A stretch of DNA of 64,000 nt from Amborella trichopoda (lineage: Eukaryota > Streptophyta > Magnoliopsida > Amborellales > Amborellaceae). The notes under the pieces are model-generated. The model saw only the letters and a list, made by a program, of their open reading frames with translations. It was not told the origin of the DNA and did no database searches. Positions 35,401-49,796 of the stretch are shown in pieces (position 1 is the first letter of the stretch; every line of letters starts with the position of its first letter). The stretch covers positions 4,606,891-4,670,890 of the forward strand of contig NW_006494931.1 of the NCBI RefSeq assembly GCF_000471905.2, read 5' to 3'. The position numbers and the translations under genes are program-made.

Positions 35401-38400
35401 TTGGTCTGCAGTGGGTCACACCTTACAACTGTGTCGAGAGGAAAAAGCTTTGGCACCTTTCTATATCTGCTTTAATCTGAAGTAGTTGGCTAGAAAGGAA
35501 TTCTCGAACCCTTAGAGGCACCCTGAAAAACATTGAATCCATATTCGATTCCTCTTCCGCTCTCATTTTTCTTTGGGCCAAAAACATTCCAATATACGAA
35601 ACAATTCCTATACAACATTTTCTCAATAATTGGGCTTGCCTCCTACACCTATCAACCCAAACAGACCAACCTAGACCTCTGTAGATGACCCCCCCCCCCC
35701 CCCCTTTGGGATTCCTAAGATTGAACACCGATGGGTCTGCATTAAGAAATCCAGGACCTTCGGGCATAGGTGGCTCACTTGCAAACAGTACAACTGTTAT
35801 ATTCCTTTTCTCAGAGTACACTTGGATACAGGACTCCACTTTTGCAGAGGCAGTGGCTCTGCTTGAAAGACTAAAGAGGGTTGCACAGTTGGGAATTAAC
35901 TCCCAGAGCATCCTTGTAGAAGTTGACTCCACCAACAGCCACACTTCTTTGGGCCACTCATCAGCAACAGCCCCCCTGGAGGCTAGCTTGTACTTTTGAC
36001 CAAATTGATTTCTTGTGCAGCCTTCTCCCTCAGATCACCTACACGCATATTCACAGAGCAACTAACTCTGAGGCTGACTGACTGGCAAAACAGGGAGCAT
36101 CTCTAGGCGTGGGAGCCCATCAACCTGTTTGACAGTAGTTTTACCTTCCCCTTTCTCTCTCCTTCTACCTCCCCCATCTAAGTCTCTCTCTCCCCCTCTT
36201 ATTTCCCAGAAAAAAAAAGAGAAAAAAAGGAAAAAAATGAAAGTAAAAAAAAAAAAAAACGAAGAAAAAGGAATGATATAGTATTTGCATGTTGGCACTG
36301 ATTCGCCAATAACTCTCCTGTCTCTTCATTCCAAAAAAAAAAAATTCTCTTCGCTCTCTTCCCTCTACTTCAATTCTGGATTCTTGTTTGCCATCTGAGC
36401 AAAGCTTCACAGCGAACTTTGGAAGGTCTTCCTCAGCAACTCAAAGGTACGTCCTTCTCGACCTTGCACCTTTATCACCTCACCTCCACCCCTCAAAACC
36501 TACACTATTCCTTTCTTGATCCCATTTTCCTGCAATCCCATTTTTCCCCCTAAACTTCTGCTTCATCTATAGCACAGTACCTGGAAAAATAGAGAAACCT
36601 TCTTTGGGTAAATAGGAGCTTCTTTAATACTCTTTCCACATCCCTCTCTAGCCTCCTCACACCCATATTCACCTCTCTCCCCTAAGTATTACATCTCTAC
36701 TCTTGTCCACATCCCTACTTATATCTCCCTCTCTACCCTCCTCAAACCCACACCCTTCTCTCTAAGGCAATTCTACTATGCAGGTCTTAGCAGCATTCCA
36801 AGAAAACTTCAGTGGATAAAGTCTATATTGGCATGTTACACCTCTCAGTTATGCACAGGGTCGCAAAGGCTTCACAAGATAATTCTGGTGTTGACATGCT
36901 CAGGATGAAGACAACAAAGGATTTTTGGATCTCTTACTTTTAGAATCATAATGAACTTAGCAAGTTATTTCTTTTCTCTCTTTTGTCTTGATCTCACTTG
37001 TATCGCTCTCCAGCTACCTCCACTCCGACTTTTTCTTCTACTTACCTCTCGCTTTTTAGTTGTATACGGAGCACCCGACATGTGGGCTGCCTTTTTTTGA
37101 TATTACAGAGAACCCAATTGGTGTGCTGCCATTTTTTGTAAACATTTTGTAATTTTTACCTTTTATATAAAGAATTTCTCAAAAAAAAAAAAGGTTCAAA
37201 GGGGTATGTGGGAACCCTAATTGTTGTTTATGCTCTCAAACCCTAGATCTGAAAGGTATTGCCTAAAGATTACAAGAAAAAAAGGATTCAAGAAACATAG
37301 AGGATCAGCTCTGATACCATGTCAAGGAATATAGAGAGAGAAAAAGAAAACAAAGAGAAGAGAGGAGAGAAGAGAGAATATGAGAAACATGAGAGGAAAG
37401 AGAAAGACATGAGATTCCACCCACCCTCACAGACCTCTCAGCCTTATATTTTATTAAAATTTATGATATAGACAAAACTGCACATACAAATATAATTAGG
37501 ACCCTAAGGTCCAAAAATATAACAAAAGATTTTAACAGGTCCAAAGGGGTATGTGGGAACCTTAATTGTTATTATGCTCTCAAACCCTAGATCTGAAAGG
37601 TATTGCCTAAGGAAGCTTCCCAACTCGAAAAATTCAGCAGGGCCAATATAGGATGAGAGTGCACCATCGATCAGGTAATCACGTGTGGGGTGTACAAAGT
37701 CAAATAAGTCTCCCCGGCTCTCTAAGTTTATTTTCAGCCATTATTTTTCAATTGTATTGTAATTCCACAAACACTATTTGCATTGGAATTCCTAATCTAA
37801 GCTTGTTTTAGTCCCAGATTTTAGCTACTTCTTTTGACAGTAAAAAGGAAAGATCCTAGTTTATATTTAGGATTTTATTTCTTATTTATAGCAGTTTCAT
37901 GTGGCACTTATAAGTGAGATTCAGATACATTAATAAAATAAAACAGAAAATTTTTTATTTTACTCATTGAATTACACATAGCCACTTCCTTCATCGATAA
38001 TATATTAGGAAGTTCTATGGATATATTTTCGATAGAAAAGTTGGTTTTGGTGCTTCTAGGCATTTTACATTAATAGTTAGACGACCCCAATTAATTGGGA
38101 AAAAGCTCTGACGATGATGATTATTGCCCAGTCTGGAAAGTACATCAAAGTATTATCATCTAATGAGATCTGGAAAATACATCAAAGTGTTATCATCTAA
38201 CCAATGACGACAAACATATCAGGATATCGGCAGTTATAAAAGATGGGTTCGTTCAACACCTTTTAGTGCGCCCAGATCCTGAGCAAACAGGTGCAAATAG
38301 AAAAGAATCGTTAGAAGGTCTAAGAATTTGTATATCAAAGAAGGAAGCTCATAAACATTTCAGGTCAGAAATGATGAAAGCTGCATATCTGACAATTAAC

Positions 38401-41400
38401 CAAAGATAATAGATTCCTCCATTCTGAAATCGGAAGTGGCCCTATTAATTTACTCCGTAAACACTCTCAATTGCAATTACTTGTCCTATATGATTTCAAA
38501 TGTCTCACTGTGCAGTCCTCTTGCCTATTTCATCCAACCCTATCCCCTAATTCATTCACAGAATATTTATCCAAACCTTGCATGCAGCAAAGCAATACAA
38601 GAAGAGATTTCATTAGAGCTCACGAGGGAACATAGACATGCCAACTTGTCTTTGTTCTTTAGAAAACATACTTTGCTGTATTGCTGTAGATAGGTCAAGC
38701 ATAAAGAAATACGAAATGATACTATATAAGGAACAACATATGAATAATACTTGTCCAATTAAATAAATTAACTACATGCACTCTGTTGTAGTCATCAAAT
38801 CTTGAGTAGGTAAAGGAAACTAATGCATTTTCTCATGGGAAATTCTATACCAGAGGTCATGCTTCAAACCAGAATAAAAAAATCCTATTTGTGACATGAA
38901 GAAAGTGATCTGTGGGTTAAAGGTAGAACAGAACGATCGAACAAGTTTAGTGAAACAGTACAAGGCATTTCACTAAAGCAGCATAATCCACAGAGCAAAT
39001 GAATAGAAGTAATCTTTTTCTTTTGAGAAGAATAAAAGTAGTCCATTTCAACTAAGCGTTCCAATCTCAAAATACTCCCTCCATAATCCATATTAAAAAG
39101 ATATGTCATCATGTTCCACATGGCATTTCTAATATGACATCATTACAAGTAACTTCGTATTTCTCAGGGCAATATCAAATCTTGGAGCTCATTATGTGTG
39201 AAATTAAACATTAAAATATTACTCACTTTGACTAAAACAAAAAGATTTAAATGTGATGAAGATGTTCTCAGCCTATTTGTACTCCAGATCAGTATCAAAT
39301 AGATGTCAAAATAATCCAGATATTAAATGATCAAGTCAAATACAGTGTAAGGAAAAGATTTTAAGGTCACATCACGTTAATAATTTGATGCAGGCTCGAG
39401 GGTTCCTGTTTCATTATTGCCATGTCACTGGGAAAAGTTATAGCTAGAATGTATCTCTAGGCCCTTTACAGAACAAAAACAGATCTATTAAGTTTATGGT
39501 AGAGATCATGCTCTCATTGCATGAAAGCACACTGAAAATGACACGACATACTCTCCACTCTGAGACAGATTTAGCAAACATTTTAGTTTACAGAGCATAA
39601 TCAAGGTACTTCAGTTATTTTCATATTGTGATACTATGATTTTTGTATTGGTGGTGATTTAGACATTGACATGCAAACTTTATTTTGCCGAACATAAGCA
39701 ATGTGGGAATCAATTAATCATGCTTTTTGCGTCAAGTTGTAGTTCAGCAAGTTTGTAGATTTATTGGTGTATCATCACGTGGTTTTCCCATGTGATCAAT
39801 GGAACAATGTTATTATGAAATATAAGAATTGAACTTATCATTAAGTTAAATATCCTTCTTCTTTTTTTGGTGACACTCATTAGGTTAGATATTTCTGGTC
39901 TTCCCCACACTAATAACCAAAAATTGGAAAACTCCAAAAACAGCACCAGGTAGGATTTACATTATTGCATGTGCTCCCTAAGTATGGACAATTGGTCCAA
40001 CACGTTAAATGTGACCGACACATGCTAATTAACTTACAATCTTGAGAGAAAATTCTTCATATAGATGTCCTATCCGGCCCACACAAAGTTGTTAATATAC
40101 TCTCTCATCATTAAATCCACCAATAAGTAATTAAATGGTCCCAGTTAAAGTCTCGGAAAGGGCTTTAATCAGATAGTGTTTTGCCTAAGATTCGTTAAAA
40201 TATCGTTAAGAAACCCAGGGACACTCCCATTACGTTCCTTTGAAAATGTAGCAAAAGCAAGAGAACATACCCCAGGCATACTCTCAGAGTCAATCTCAAT
40301 ACTCATATTGTTGAAATTTCTAGCTAGCGGGATTACATGCTCCCCAACATTACTCCCTTGTTCAAGCCAGGAACGCTCTGATCATCAATCATGCCAAAAA
40401 AAAAAAAGATGACGAATAGCAAATGTTAGTCCCTGGCATGCAACAGACACAGAGCAGCAACAAGATCATCAAAAAACAGCAGACAAGAAGAGTACTCACC
40501 TTTCTGCAGGATAATAATTCCTGAAGGATCAAATCCATCCATATCATCAGCCTCATTTTGGAACCTAAACCTTTTCCAGCTCCCAAAAAAATTGAACACC
40601 CGATCAAAGAAATTGCTTGCCACTAACAAAGTGTAGACAACCATAATAAGCGGATATATCTTGTTAAATCCCTTCCCAAAGAACGGGACGGCATCATCGA
40701 TGTTTCCCATCCTCTGCAATCAAAACATAGAAAGGTCAGGGCAAGGCATTCATTAGAAATACACAATTTAGAGAACACAAAGTGGATGTTATATAAAACA
40801 CAGATAGAAATATGGAGCTACACTTCTAAGTCGGTAGAACAGAAACCATCAAACAAAAAAACAGATGGTAGAACAGAAAATTTTTAGCACTGAGAAACTC
40901 CCAGGGTAGTGACAGAGAACTTCAGCTCAACCTTCTATAATAAGATCGCAAGAAATCAGCCTTAATAAATGCTTTTATCCAATTTAGTATTGAGGAAAGT
41001 TAAGTAAGGACACGTAGCAATACAAACAGCAATTGCGAAGTAAGATCAATGGCTGAGAAATTTCATTTGTTACACAACAGGAGGGCCAGGAATAACCAGG
41101 ACCCAAAATAGACATAGAAGGATCAAAGACAGAGAATTAGCATTCACAATGAGAACTTTAAAGGATTCAGAATGCAGAGATCTACAGGGAGATTGACAAG
41201 TTGGCCAAAAAAAAATACATTTAGATAACAACTTTTCACAGGGTAGAGTGCATGACATGAGGGATAGCAAACCATTGAATGATACAACAATCTGTCAAAG
41301 AAAATTACTTTTAAGCATGGATTGAAATAGTCTACTCCAGAATAGTAGCATGTCAGATGAAAGGCCAGTTTCCAGGGAGAAACATTGAATCTCATCAAAG

Positions 41401-44400
41401 AGTAGCAATATATGGACAGAATACAATAAAGAAATAGGGTTATTCTGTGCATCATGCCGATACTACCTTCCATTCATGAGCTGCACAGGAAATGAAGGAA
41501 CATTGCAGCTATTTCAGATAAGTTCTGGGAGTGACATTAAACACTGAGAAGACCCAAAACATGCACCCAAAAGAGAATGCTGATAGAAACTAAGTTGACG
41601 ACCTCGTGTTTGGCACAAGCTCCAATATATGTGTGTGGATAAGTACATGAAAATTGCTTGGAGCTCCAAAGATACTCCAAATCTACTGCCACCCAATTTG
41701 CCCATCCATTTTAATGCATGGTGGACTTAAGGGATTTGGAGCTTCTTTGGCGCTCCAAATTAAATCCTATTTGGAGGTAATTTGGATATTTCAGTCCCAC
41801 AACCGCCTGAAAAGTGGTTTTGAGGTGGGAAAACATAGTCTACTATACCTTAGGGGCATGCAAAAAGTTATCTTTATATTACATATAAGGTGCCGCGCCC
41901 TTCATTTTCATTTCTCCATCATTTTGGGTGTTAAGAGGACTCAAAACTCTGCCAGACCATCCAATTTTCAACTTAGATCATAGATTGGCAAAAATAACGG
42001 ATTCAAAGCCCAAAAAATGGTTCATCTTGAATGCCACTTCTACAAGTGTTAAGGATCGTCCATTCTATGGATCCCAGATTAGATCTTCGCCATTTTAGGG
42101 CCTTCAAATCCAAAGGAAATGGATTTACAGGAGCTTATAATAAAATTTGGGGCCTCAATCCATCAAAAAGATATATTTGGAGGGGGGGGCTATGTAGCAG
42201 AGATATCAACAAAACTACCCTGTAAAGTTTCGATGTGCACAAAGTTTTGGGTCCAACAAAACCCTATCCCTATAGCTTTAAGGGGTTTATAAGCCCATGA
42301 CCTCATACACAAACAAATAAATTACATAAACATGGCCAAAAACACACGCACGCGCTCGCACACACACATTTATGAAAATTACAAAAGACAACAGGCTTAT
42401 ATTGTAGCATAAGCCATTTGAAAAGTACGCATCTATAGGACCCCAAATTTTGTACACAAGTATATCTCAACCATAGTTGCAGGGATCTTGGTCAAGGGGT
42501 GGTGTTCCCCTCTTGAAATCTCAATATGGCAATCCCGGAGCTGGTGCCCGAGCAGTACTTGCTTGCTCCTATGCGGGGATCTCGGTTCCTAACTTAAAGG
42601 GACCTCAATCCTTGACTCAAAGGATCTTGATCCCTATAATGGCAGATCATGACTCCTAAAAAAGGTTGCGCTCCTATTTTGAAGGCATCTCGGTCCCAAA
42701 GGAGCTTCAAGATTCTTTGAATCTTTTTTCTCCCTATCTCTGTCCCCGATGAAAACCTCTCGTCTTTGTGTTGCACTTTGTGTCTCCACCCTTCGATTCC
42801 TCTCTTTTATCTCTCACATAATAAACCTTCTCTTCCCTCTGTCCAGTGATTCAAAAAGCGGACCGCCCAATGCCTGGGCGGCCTCCAAGGCGGTCCAGAA
42901 GGCTTGGGCGCATTGCCTAGGCCTAGGCGCCAAAAAAATGTGGAAAACCTTGAGCGCCCAGTGCTCAACGCCTATGCCCCGCCCAGAGGCGAAAAAGCCA
43001 CTCGGTAGGGGCATTTTGTGTCATTTGTTTTTATACTAAGGGGACAAAATTGTGGGTTTTAGGTTCATTTGAAACCTAAAAACCCATTAGAGCCCATTTT
43101 AGAGAGAAAAACCTCAAAACACTAATTTTTGGTAATTTCTTTAAGATCGAAGGGTTTCTCAAAGTTATGAGAAATTGATCAAAACATCACCCATTGAAAT
43201 TAGATTTAATTTTGAATGTTTTATAACTCTATTATAGACATTTTTAAAATATTTTGAGTCCTTAGAAGCATCTTAGAGGTGGAAGTTTAGAGATCGAGCA
43301 TTCAAAGTAAGTGATTTGTTTTTTTGATTGCTTGTATAAGTGGTATCATTTTCATATTTTGAGATGTCTTCATATTTTCCTGTGTTGTGTAGTATACTTT
43401 TGAATTTTGATGTGCCCTAAATCCCTAATTCTTATATTTTATACAATATACAATTATACTTATATTGTTAGATACTATAGAGACCAATTTTTTTCTACTA
43501 GGCCGCTCAAGTTTTGAGTGCCCGCTTAGGCACTGAGAGGCTTGGACCCCCCAGGCCGCCTAGGACCCGCCTAATGCTTTTTGAAACACTGCCTCTATCA
43601 CATAGCAACTCTGTATGCATAGACTTGGATGACCCCCAACAATCCCTCCATAGATTAATCATGCTTGATCCATCTAGTTACTTAAAGAGAAGAAAGAGAA
43701 GATAGTAGAGGTAGTTGTGGATTTTGGCGAGTAGAGAGAGAGAGCCATAGATTATTTATTTAGCAAGATGGAGAAACAAAAAAAGATAAAAAAGGTATCT
43801 TACGGTAATTTGGTAAAAAAAAAACTATTGTATAACATAACATGGTGAATTCAATGTTCAAAAATGCAGATTCGGTCACCTAGCCGGTTTGGGTGCCTGG
43901 CCACCCAGGGGTCCACCCAGGAACAGGGTACCCTCCCAAAAATTGAACCCCCATCTTAAAGCATTAAGATATATGATATATTGATATCATTAAGATATTA
44001 GTTTTAAAACAGTTTGACTTAATATTCAATGAATATATAAGATCTTAGTTTGACTTTCACATAAGACTTAATTCATTAAGATATCACATAATCAATAATT
44101 TATCAAATAAAATGAAATAAAAATAATAGAATATCAAAACATACACATTGTACAAAAAAGGAATCAACTATTCATAAAAGAATACGATACATGCTCAATT
44201 TCATCGTCCAAATGAGAAAACATTCAATTAATCACAAAAAAAAAATCAATCTTTCAACTACAACCATGTAAATATATCGTAAAAGAAAAAAATAAAAAAT
44301 AAAAAAACGCATGATTCATAACATAATATGTTGTAGCAAAATCAAATCAAAACCCTCTTTCGAATATGATAATACTTTAAAAATCTCAAAATCAAATTGA

Positions 44401-47400
44401 TGTCGGTGCAAACCTTGTCTATTTGGTCGCCAAAAGTCCTCAAAATCAACTACTAGAAGCTCCAAATCCACTCACAAACTATTGCCTTTGTTTTGGGAAG
44501 AAATCGAAAAAATAAAAAATTTATTGATCTTTCGATAAATCACAAAAGAGCGATTTTTGGGGAGTTTTTCTCATCCTAAAAAGCACGGTTTTGGTTTTAG
44601 GGGTTTAAAATACCCCCAAAACCCTTTTCCGCCCTTTCTAGAGCGAGAAAAGCACATTTTTTTACCCTCGCCGAGACCCTTCTCCACCTTTTTTTAAAGT
44701 TGTCACAAGGCGGTGCCTAGGCGGGGCGCCCAGACAGTACAGCTTATGCAGCGCCTTGCCTGCCTAGGCAGGCGCCCAGAGACAGGGCGCATAGTGACCT
44801 CGCTCAAACAGCGCCTACGCATTTTTTAAACAAATTCGCTTAGGCAGCCGCCTAGGCTATCGGGGGGCCGAATTTCAAACACTGGGTGTATTAAAATTGA
44901 AAAAATACACCTGATGGCGTGATCATTAGCCAAAAGGGATTTTTATTCTCTAAATTTATTTATATTATAGTAATACAGTTAATGCTTCCATCAAAAGAAA
45001 ATAAAAATGATCAATCCCATTAAAAAGGACTTGTCCTCAAAAAGAAAAGTACATATTAGTGTCCCCCATGGCTTTTCCCCTCAGAATTGAAGTCCTTTTC
45101 TGCAGCTTGTGGTTCAAATTTAACCAGCACTTTTTCCTCTATGACCAACTCTCGAGTTTGGTAGGGAGTACCAATAGGTAAGATGGCTGGCTGGGGTTAA
45201 CGATTGGGTTGGGGGTGACAAAGTAGTTAGGAGAAAGAAGGAAAGGATGTAGCAGTAACAGTAAGCATTCTTTAAAATTCTCATTTCTGAGGGGATTGGG
45301 ACCTAGCTATCTAATTCCGAATATTGGATATCTAAGCTTCCTGGATTTTGAAGGCAATATGGTACTTGAAGGAAGGGGGAGACGTGGATAAAGACTTGAA
45401 GAATATAAACTCAGATAAGACCAGAGAGACAAGGGCCCAAAAGTGGGAGATGGTGAGACTCGGAAGTCCGAAAAATATATGTAGTTTTGGGCAAGCAGCA
45501 ACATGAAGCAAAAGGGGTCTTCCTTGTGAAAGGGTTCCAAAAAGAGGGGCTGGATTTTGGAGATCACTAGGGGAATTGGATGTGTGACGACTTTGTATAC
45601 TATCTTGGGTCCAATGCCCTAGCCATCCTGGAACAGAGGGTTTCAGCTTTTGTCTTCAAGGGTATGTGTCCAATGGTATTGTAGGATTGAGGGGGAGAAA
45701 GAGAATGTAAAGCTTCTAGCAAAAGAGGAAGATGGAAGGGAAGATTCTCACAATTGAGAGGTTGGGTGGAGAAGATGTTGGGGGAGTTTATGAGGAAGTT
45801 GGAAGGCAAGGCCCTTGGGGTTATGAGAAGGGAGAAAAGGAGGGTCTTAATTAGTGTTGCTATTTGCAAAATTTATTTATTTATATCTATTGCCATTTAT
45901 TATCTTTTATCACTGAGATTTTGGTTTTTTTCTTAGATTATGTTCTTGTACTATGATGAGACAAAACATGTTATTGTACAGTAAATCTTGATACTCTTCT
46001 CGAGCCTAAATACATTGTGGCATGAAGTACATAGCTTGCTTAGCAAACATTTAAGCACAATTCATATTAATATTTTGTGGCATGGAGAATGGCGTTTGTG
46101 CAGCAGTAGCATGACTGTGTTATAGTACTCGCGCATCAATACATAAGCTGTCCCCAGCCCAAATATGTTATGTCAAGAAATATATTGTGTGCAAAAAAAA
46201 TATGTAAGCATAAAATGTTTAAGCATGTAGTGTAACTGTTGTGCAGCAATATGGGCATTAACAAAGACCTAAAACATAAAACCTAAACCCTAATCCCTAA
46301 ATTGCCTTGCTTATGCGAGACCATACCAGTGGTTAAGGGCTTGTATGGATGTACTTGTTACCACTGATGGTAACAAGTTTGTAGTCCGTGAGAAATCTTT
46401 TAGTTCTGACCTTAATTCACAATCTCCCTCCCCCATGTCTCCTTTCTTCCTCCCCCTCTTCTCTAAGTCTCCTCTCTCTCAGCTCTCTTATTTCTGCCTT
46501 TTCCCCTCTTATACTCTTCATCGTACTCTTCATCACACCCCTTCTCTTATTCCTCTCCTCTCTATATGCCTGCTACTTATCCTTTATTTCTGTTACCTCT
46601 TAACTGTCCCCTTAGTTCACTATCTCCCTCCCCTATCTTTCCCTTTACCCTTTAATTATATTACCCCTTAACTGTCTCCTTAGTTCACTATCCCCCTCCC
46701 CCATCTTTCCCTTCTCTCTCCCCCTCTTCTCTTCGTCTCCTCTCTCTCAGCTCTCTTATTTTTTCCTTCTCCCCTCTTATACTCTTCATCGCACCCCCTC
46801 TTCTATTCCTCTCCCCTCTACATGTCTACTACTTTTGTTTCCATCCCTCTAAATTCCTGTATGACCTACTCCCTAAGATACCAATTTACGGATGAAAGAA
46901 CACAGCTCTTGACCCTGGTACTCTACTCATGGTATAGAAAGGATGACTGCTCCTCAAGACCTGGCAAGCAAGATAGTCAACACTCAGCCCTTTGGGTCTC
47001 TGCAACCAAATATCAGCTGCCCTCCACACACATACCAGGCCCTGCATTGCTACCCTCGAGCATCCAAAACATCTGGTCGACAACCATCCAAAGTCTGCCA
47101 AACAACACTTACTTTTCTCTCTAACACTCATCCATGTATTAACTCTCACTGTTCTCATTGTAAAACTATAATGAGGGTACCTCAACGTCTCACACTTCTG
47201 CTCCCACTGTAATAGACCCCACAGCAGAACCTTTTTTGAGAACTTTCCCAGCAGTACCTTTTATTTAATTTTTCTCTCTCTACCCCGTGAGCATTCTTGC
47301 TCCTTCTGTTCGAATTGATTGCATTTTGAGCACCCAATATGTGGGATGCCGTTGGTAGATATGTCTTCATGAAAATTCCTTTCTTTATCAATAAAAAGTT

Positions 47401-49759
47401 AACATTCTCAAAAACATACTAATGATTATAAGTATATAGTCCCTGTACTCATTTCAATTATGCAGCATGGTCCATGAGAAATCCTATAGTAATACTATCA
47501 ACATTAATTTGATTCCTCTATATCAATGTACTTTAATATAAAAAAACTAAGTACATAGTATCATCCTTTTAATTGTTAATATTTCATTTCATTGATTATT
47601 TTACTCAAAGTGTCCTTTACACTTTTCCACCTTCCAAAATGTCCAATTTTTTCTTGTCTTTTATATGATTTCAATGTGTAATAAAATGTTGACATTTCTA
47701 ATGCATTTATTTTTTCTCTTTATTCTTGTTTATAAACTTTTATTCTATAATCTATAATCCTTTCATTTAAAAACATTAGTTTCTCTTTATTGTCTTTTGC
47801 ATTCATCCAAATTGTCTGCTCAATTGATGACTATTATTATTTGGAATAACAAAATGTCTTGTGTTCCTTACAAAAGTGTCTACTAAACTTGACGATTTTT
47901 TATGTATAGATTAGTTGAAAGTGTAAAAGAATAATGACAATATTCATTGATTTATTTATGCTCTTAATTTTCATTTAAAAACTTGCACTTATAATAGAAA
48001 ATATTTTGTTGGTTTCGTAATGCATGTCTTTCATTTATTAAATAATTCATTTCATGCATTTATTGCACCTCACATCACATCTTCCTAAAAATTTTTCCTT
48101 GATTTCTTTAAGTTTTAATATTTTAATACATCATTTTTTTTTAACTCGAATGGCTCTTTAATTTCATATAGATCCTGTTATTTATAATAGATTTTCATAT
48201 AAATACTATTATTTATATAGAAGATCTATATTTTGGATTTCCTGTTGTACTTATGTCTATTTTCTGCTTTTGTAAGTAAACTATGTTATTCATAATAGAA
48301 GATCTACAATTTGGATTCTGTGTTTGCGCTTATGTGCATCTTTTGCTTTTACCAAGTACTGCTATTTCTAATAGAAAAATATACTTTCTTGGATTTCATG
48401 CTGTACTTATGTCTATCATTTGCTTTTTTCAAATACACTCTCATGTGTATAGACACGATCCGCCTAGAGACTAGTGTACTCTATGTGTGAATTTTGTAAT
48501 TTTCCTTGGGTCTTAGGACCTATGTATACTCTATGGATGTGGTGATTTGCTCCATTCAGGGGCTCACCTGCCCCTCCATGCAGTTCCTCAGTTTCTCGAT
48601 CAAAGATAAAGCAACAGGCAAGGTTTCACAGAATCACTGTTTCATTTCACATAATCAGAGTCCCCAGGCAAGGTTTCACAGTTTTTTCTTTTACATTTGT
48701 TTTCCTTCATTTAATTATTATTTTTATTTGCTTTTGTGTTCTTTCTTCCTCAACCCACTTTGAGAGGAAGGCTAGTTTTTGCACCACACTAGTTGTGATG
48801 CTCGAGTCATGATTCATGAAGTTGGTCCATGTTTATGTGGACTACATAAGAGTATATTGTTATCACATTACTAAGACTTTGGACTACTCTGTCGTCCATA
48901 AATTGTTTCTGTTTGACAGTTCTGGCATCAAATTTTGGTCTTTATTTTGCTTTTCTCATGAAGTTGGTCTATGTTTATGTGGACCATAGAATAGCATACT
49001 CTCATCAACGAAATAAAGCCTGTGGACCACATAATAGACCACTATGATCCATAATTTTTTTCTATATGACAGTCCCTGACATCATTACTTAATGTAAGTA
49101 TGTTTACAATAGAAGAAAGGTTTTTAAAAATAGTACTAGTATGTATAACATTATCAAAAAAAAAAAAGAGAGTATTGGTATGTAGGAACGGATCTCCACG
49201 GGCCAAAAACAATACGTGGACAGTAGAACCGTAGAACACATCCTCTTTGGATCTTCTATTGTCTACATTCTACAATTGCATTACATTGTAATTGAAAATA
49301 ACAAACCTGGTGATGTTGTTCATGCAGCACATTGTCTTATTAGCATGTCTTAAGCATATTGATAATGCTATAAGATTGATTGTTCATTCTTTTATTTTCT
49401 AAAATATCACTTTTAAATAAATTGATTGGACATATTATGCAAGTATACACAGATACATATATTATGGATTTATCAATCAGCTAATTGCAATAATATATAG
49501 CAGCAATTGATGATAATATCTATATATATATATATATAGATATATCTATGTCCCTCTCTCTCTCTCTGGGTATATATAGCAGCAATTGATGATAATATCT
49601 ATATATATATATATATATATATATATGTCTCTCTCTCTCTGTATGTGTATCTCTCTCCGTCTCTGTCTCTGTCTCTGTGTGTGTGTGTGTGTATCTCTGT
49701 CTCTGTCTGTGTGTGTGTGTGTGTGTATCTCTATCTCTGTCTCTGTGTGTGTGTGTGTA

Positions 49760-49796
<37 letters not shown>

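Larger units (their letters stand above)
19350..40270 (-). other. 20.9-kb intron of the LMBR1-like gene
   Basis: Bounded by donor GTATGT and acceptor tgcag. It contains a full-length LINE, a complete copia element, a LINE fragment and a copia LTR fragment. Between these (19350-20052, 27063-29337, 37611-40270) the sequence is plain AT-rich intron with only small repeats. Confidence 0.9.

Noticed and set aside
35685-35704. Run of 16 C as a structural element
   Set aside because: Homopolymer expansion within the LINE-3 proline stretch; no further G/C-tract pattern for a quadruplex nearby.
46279-46302. Interstitial telomere repeat
   Set aside because: Only two imperfect units of aaaccctaa-like sequence; common by chance in plant leaders and introns.
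46345-46671. Possible 108-codon membrane-like protein
   Set aside because: Hydrophobic composition results from the CT-rich tandem repeat; the frame is not conserved between the two repeat units.
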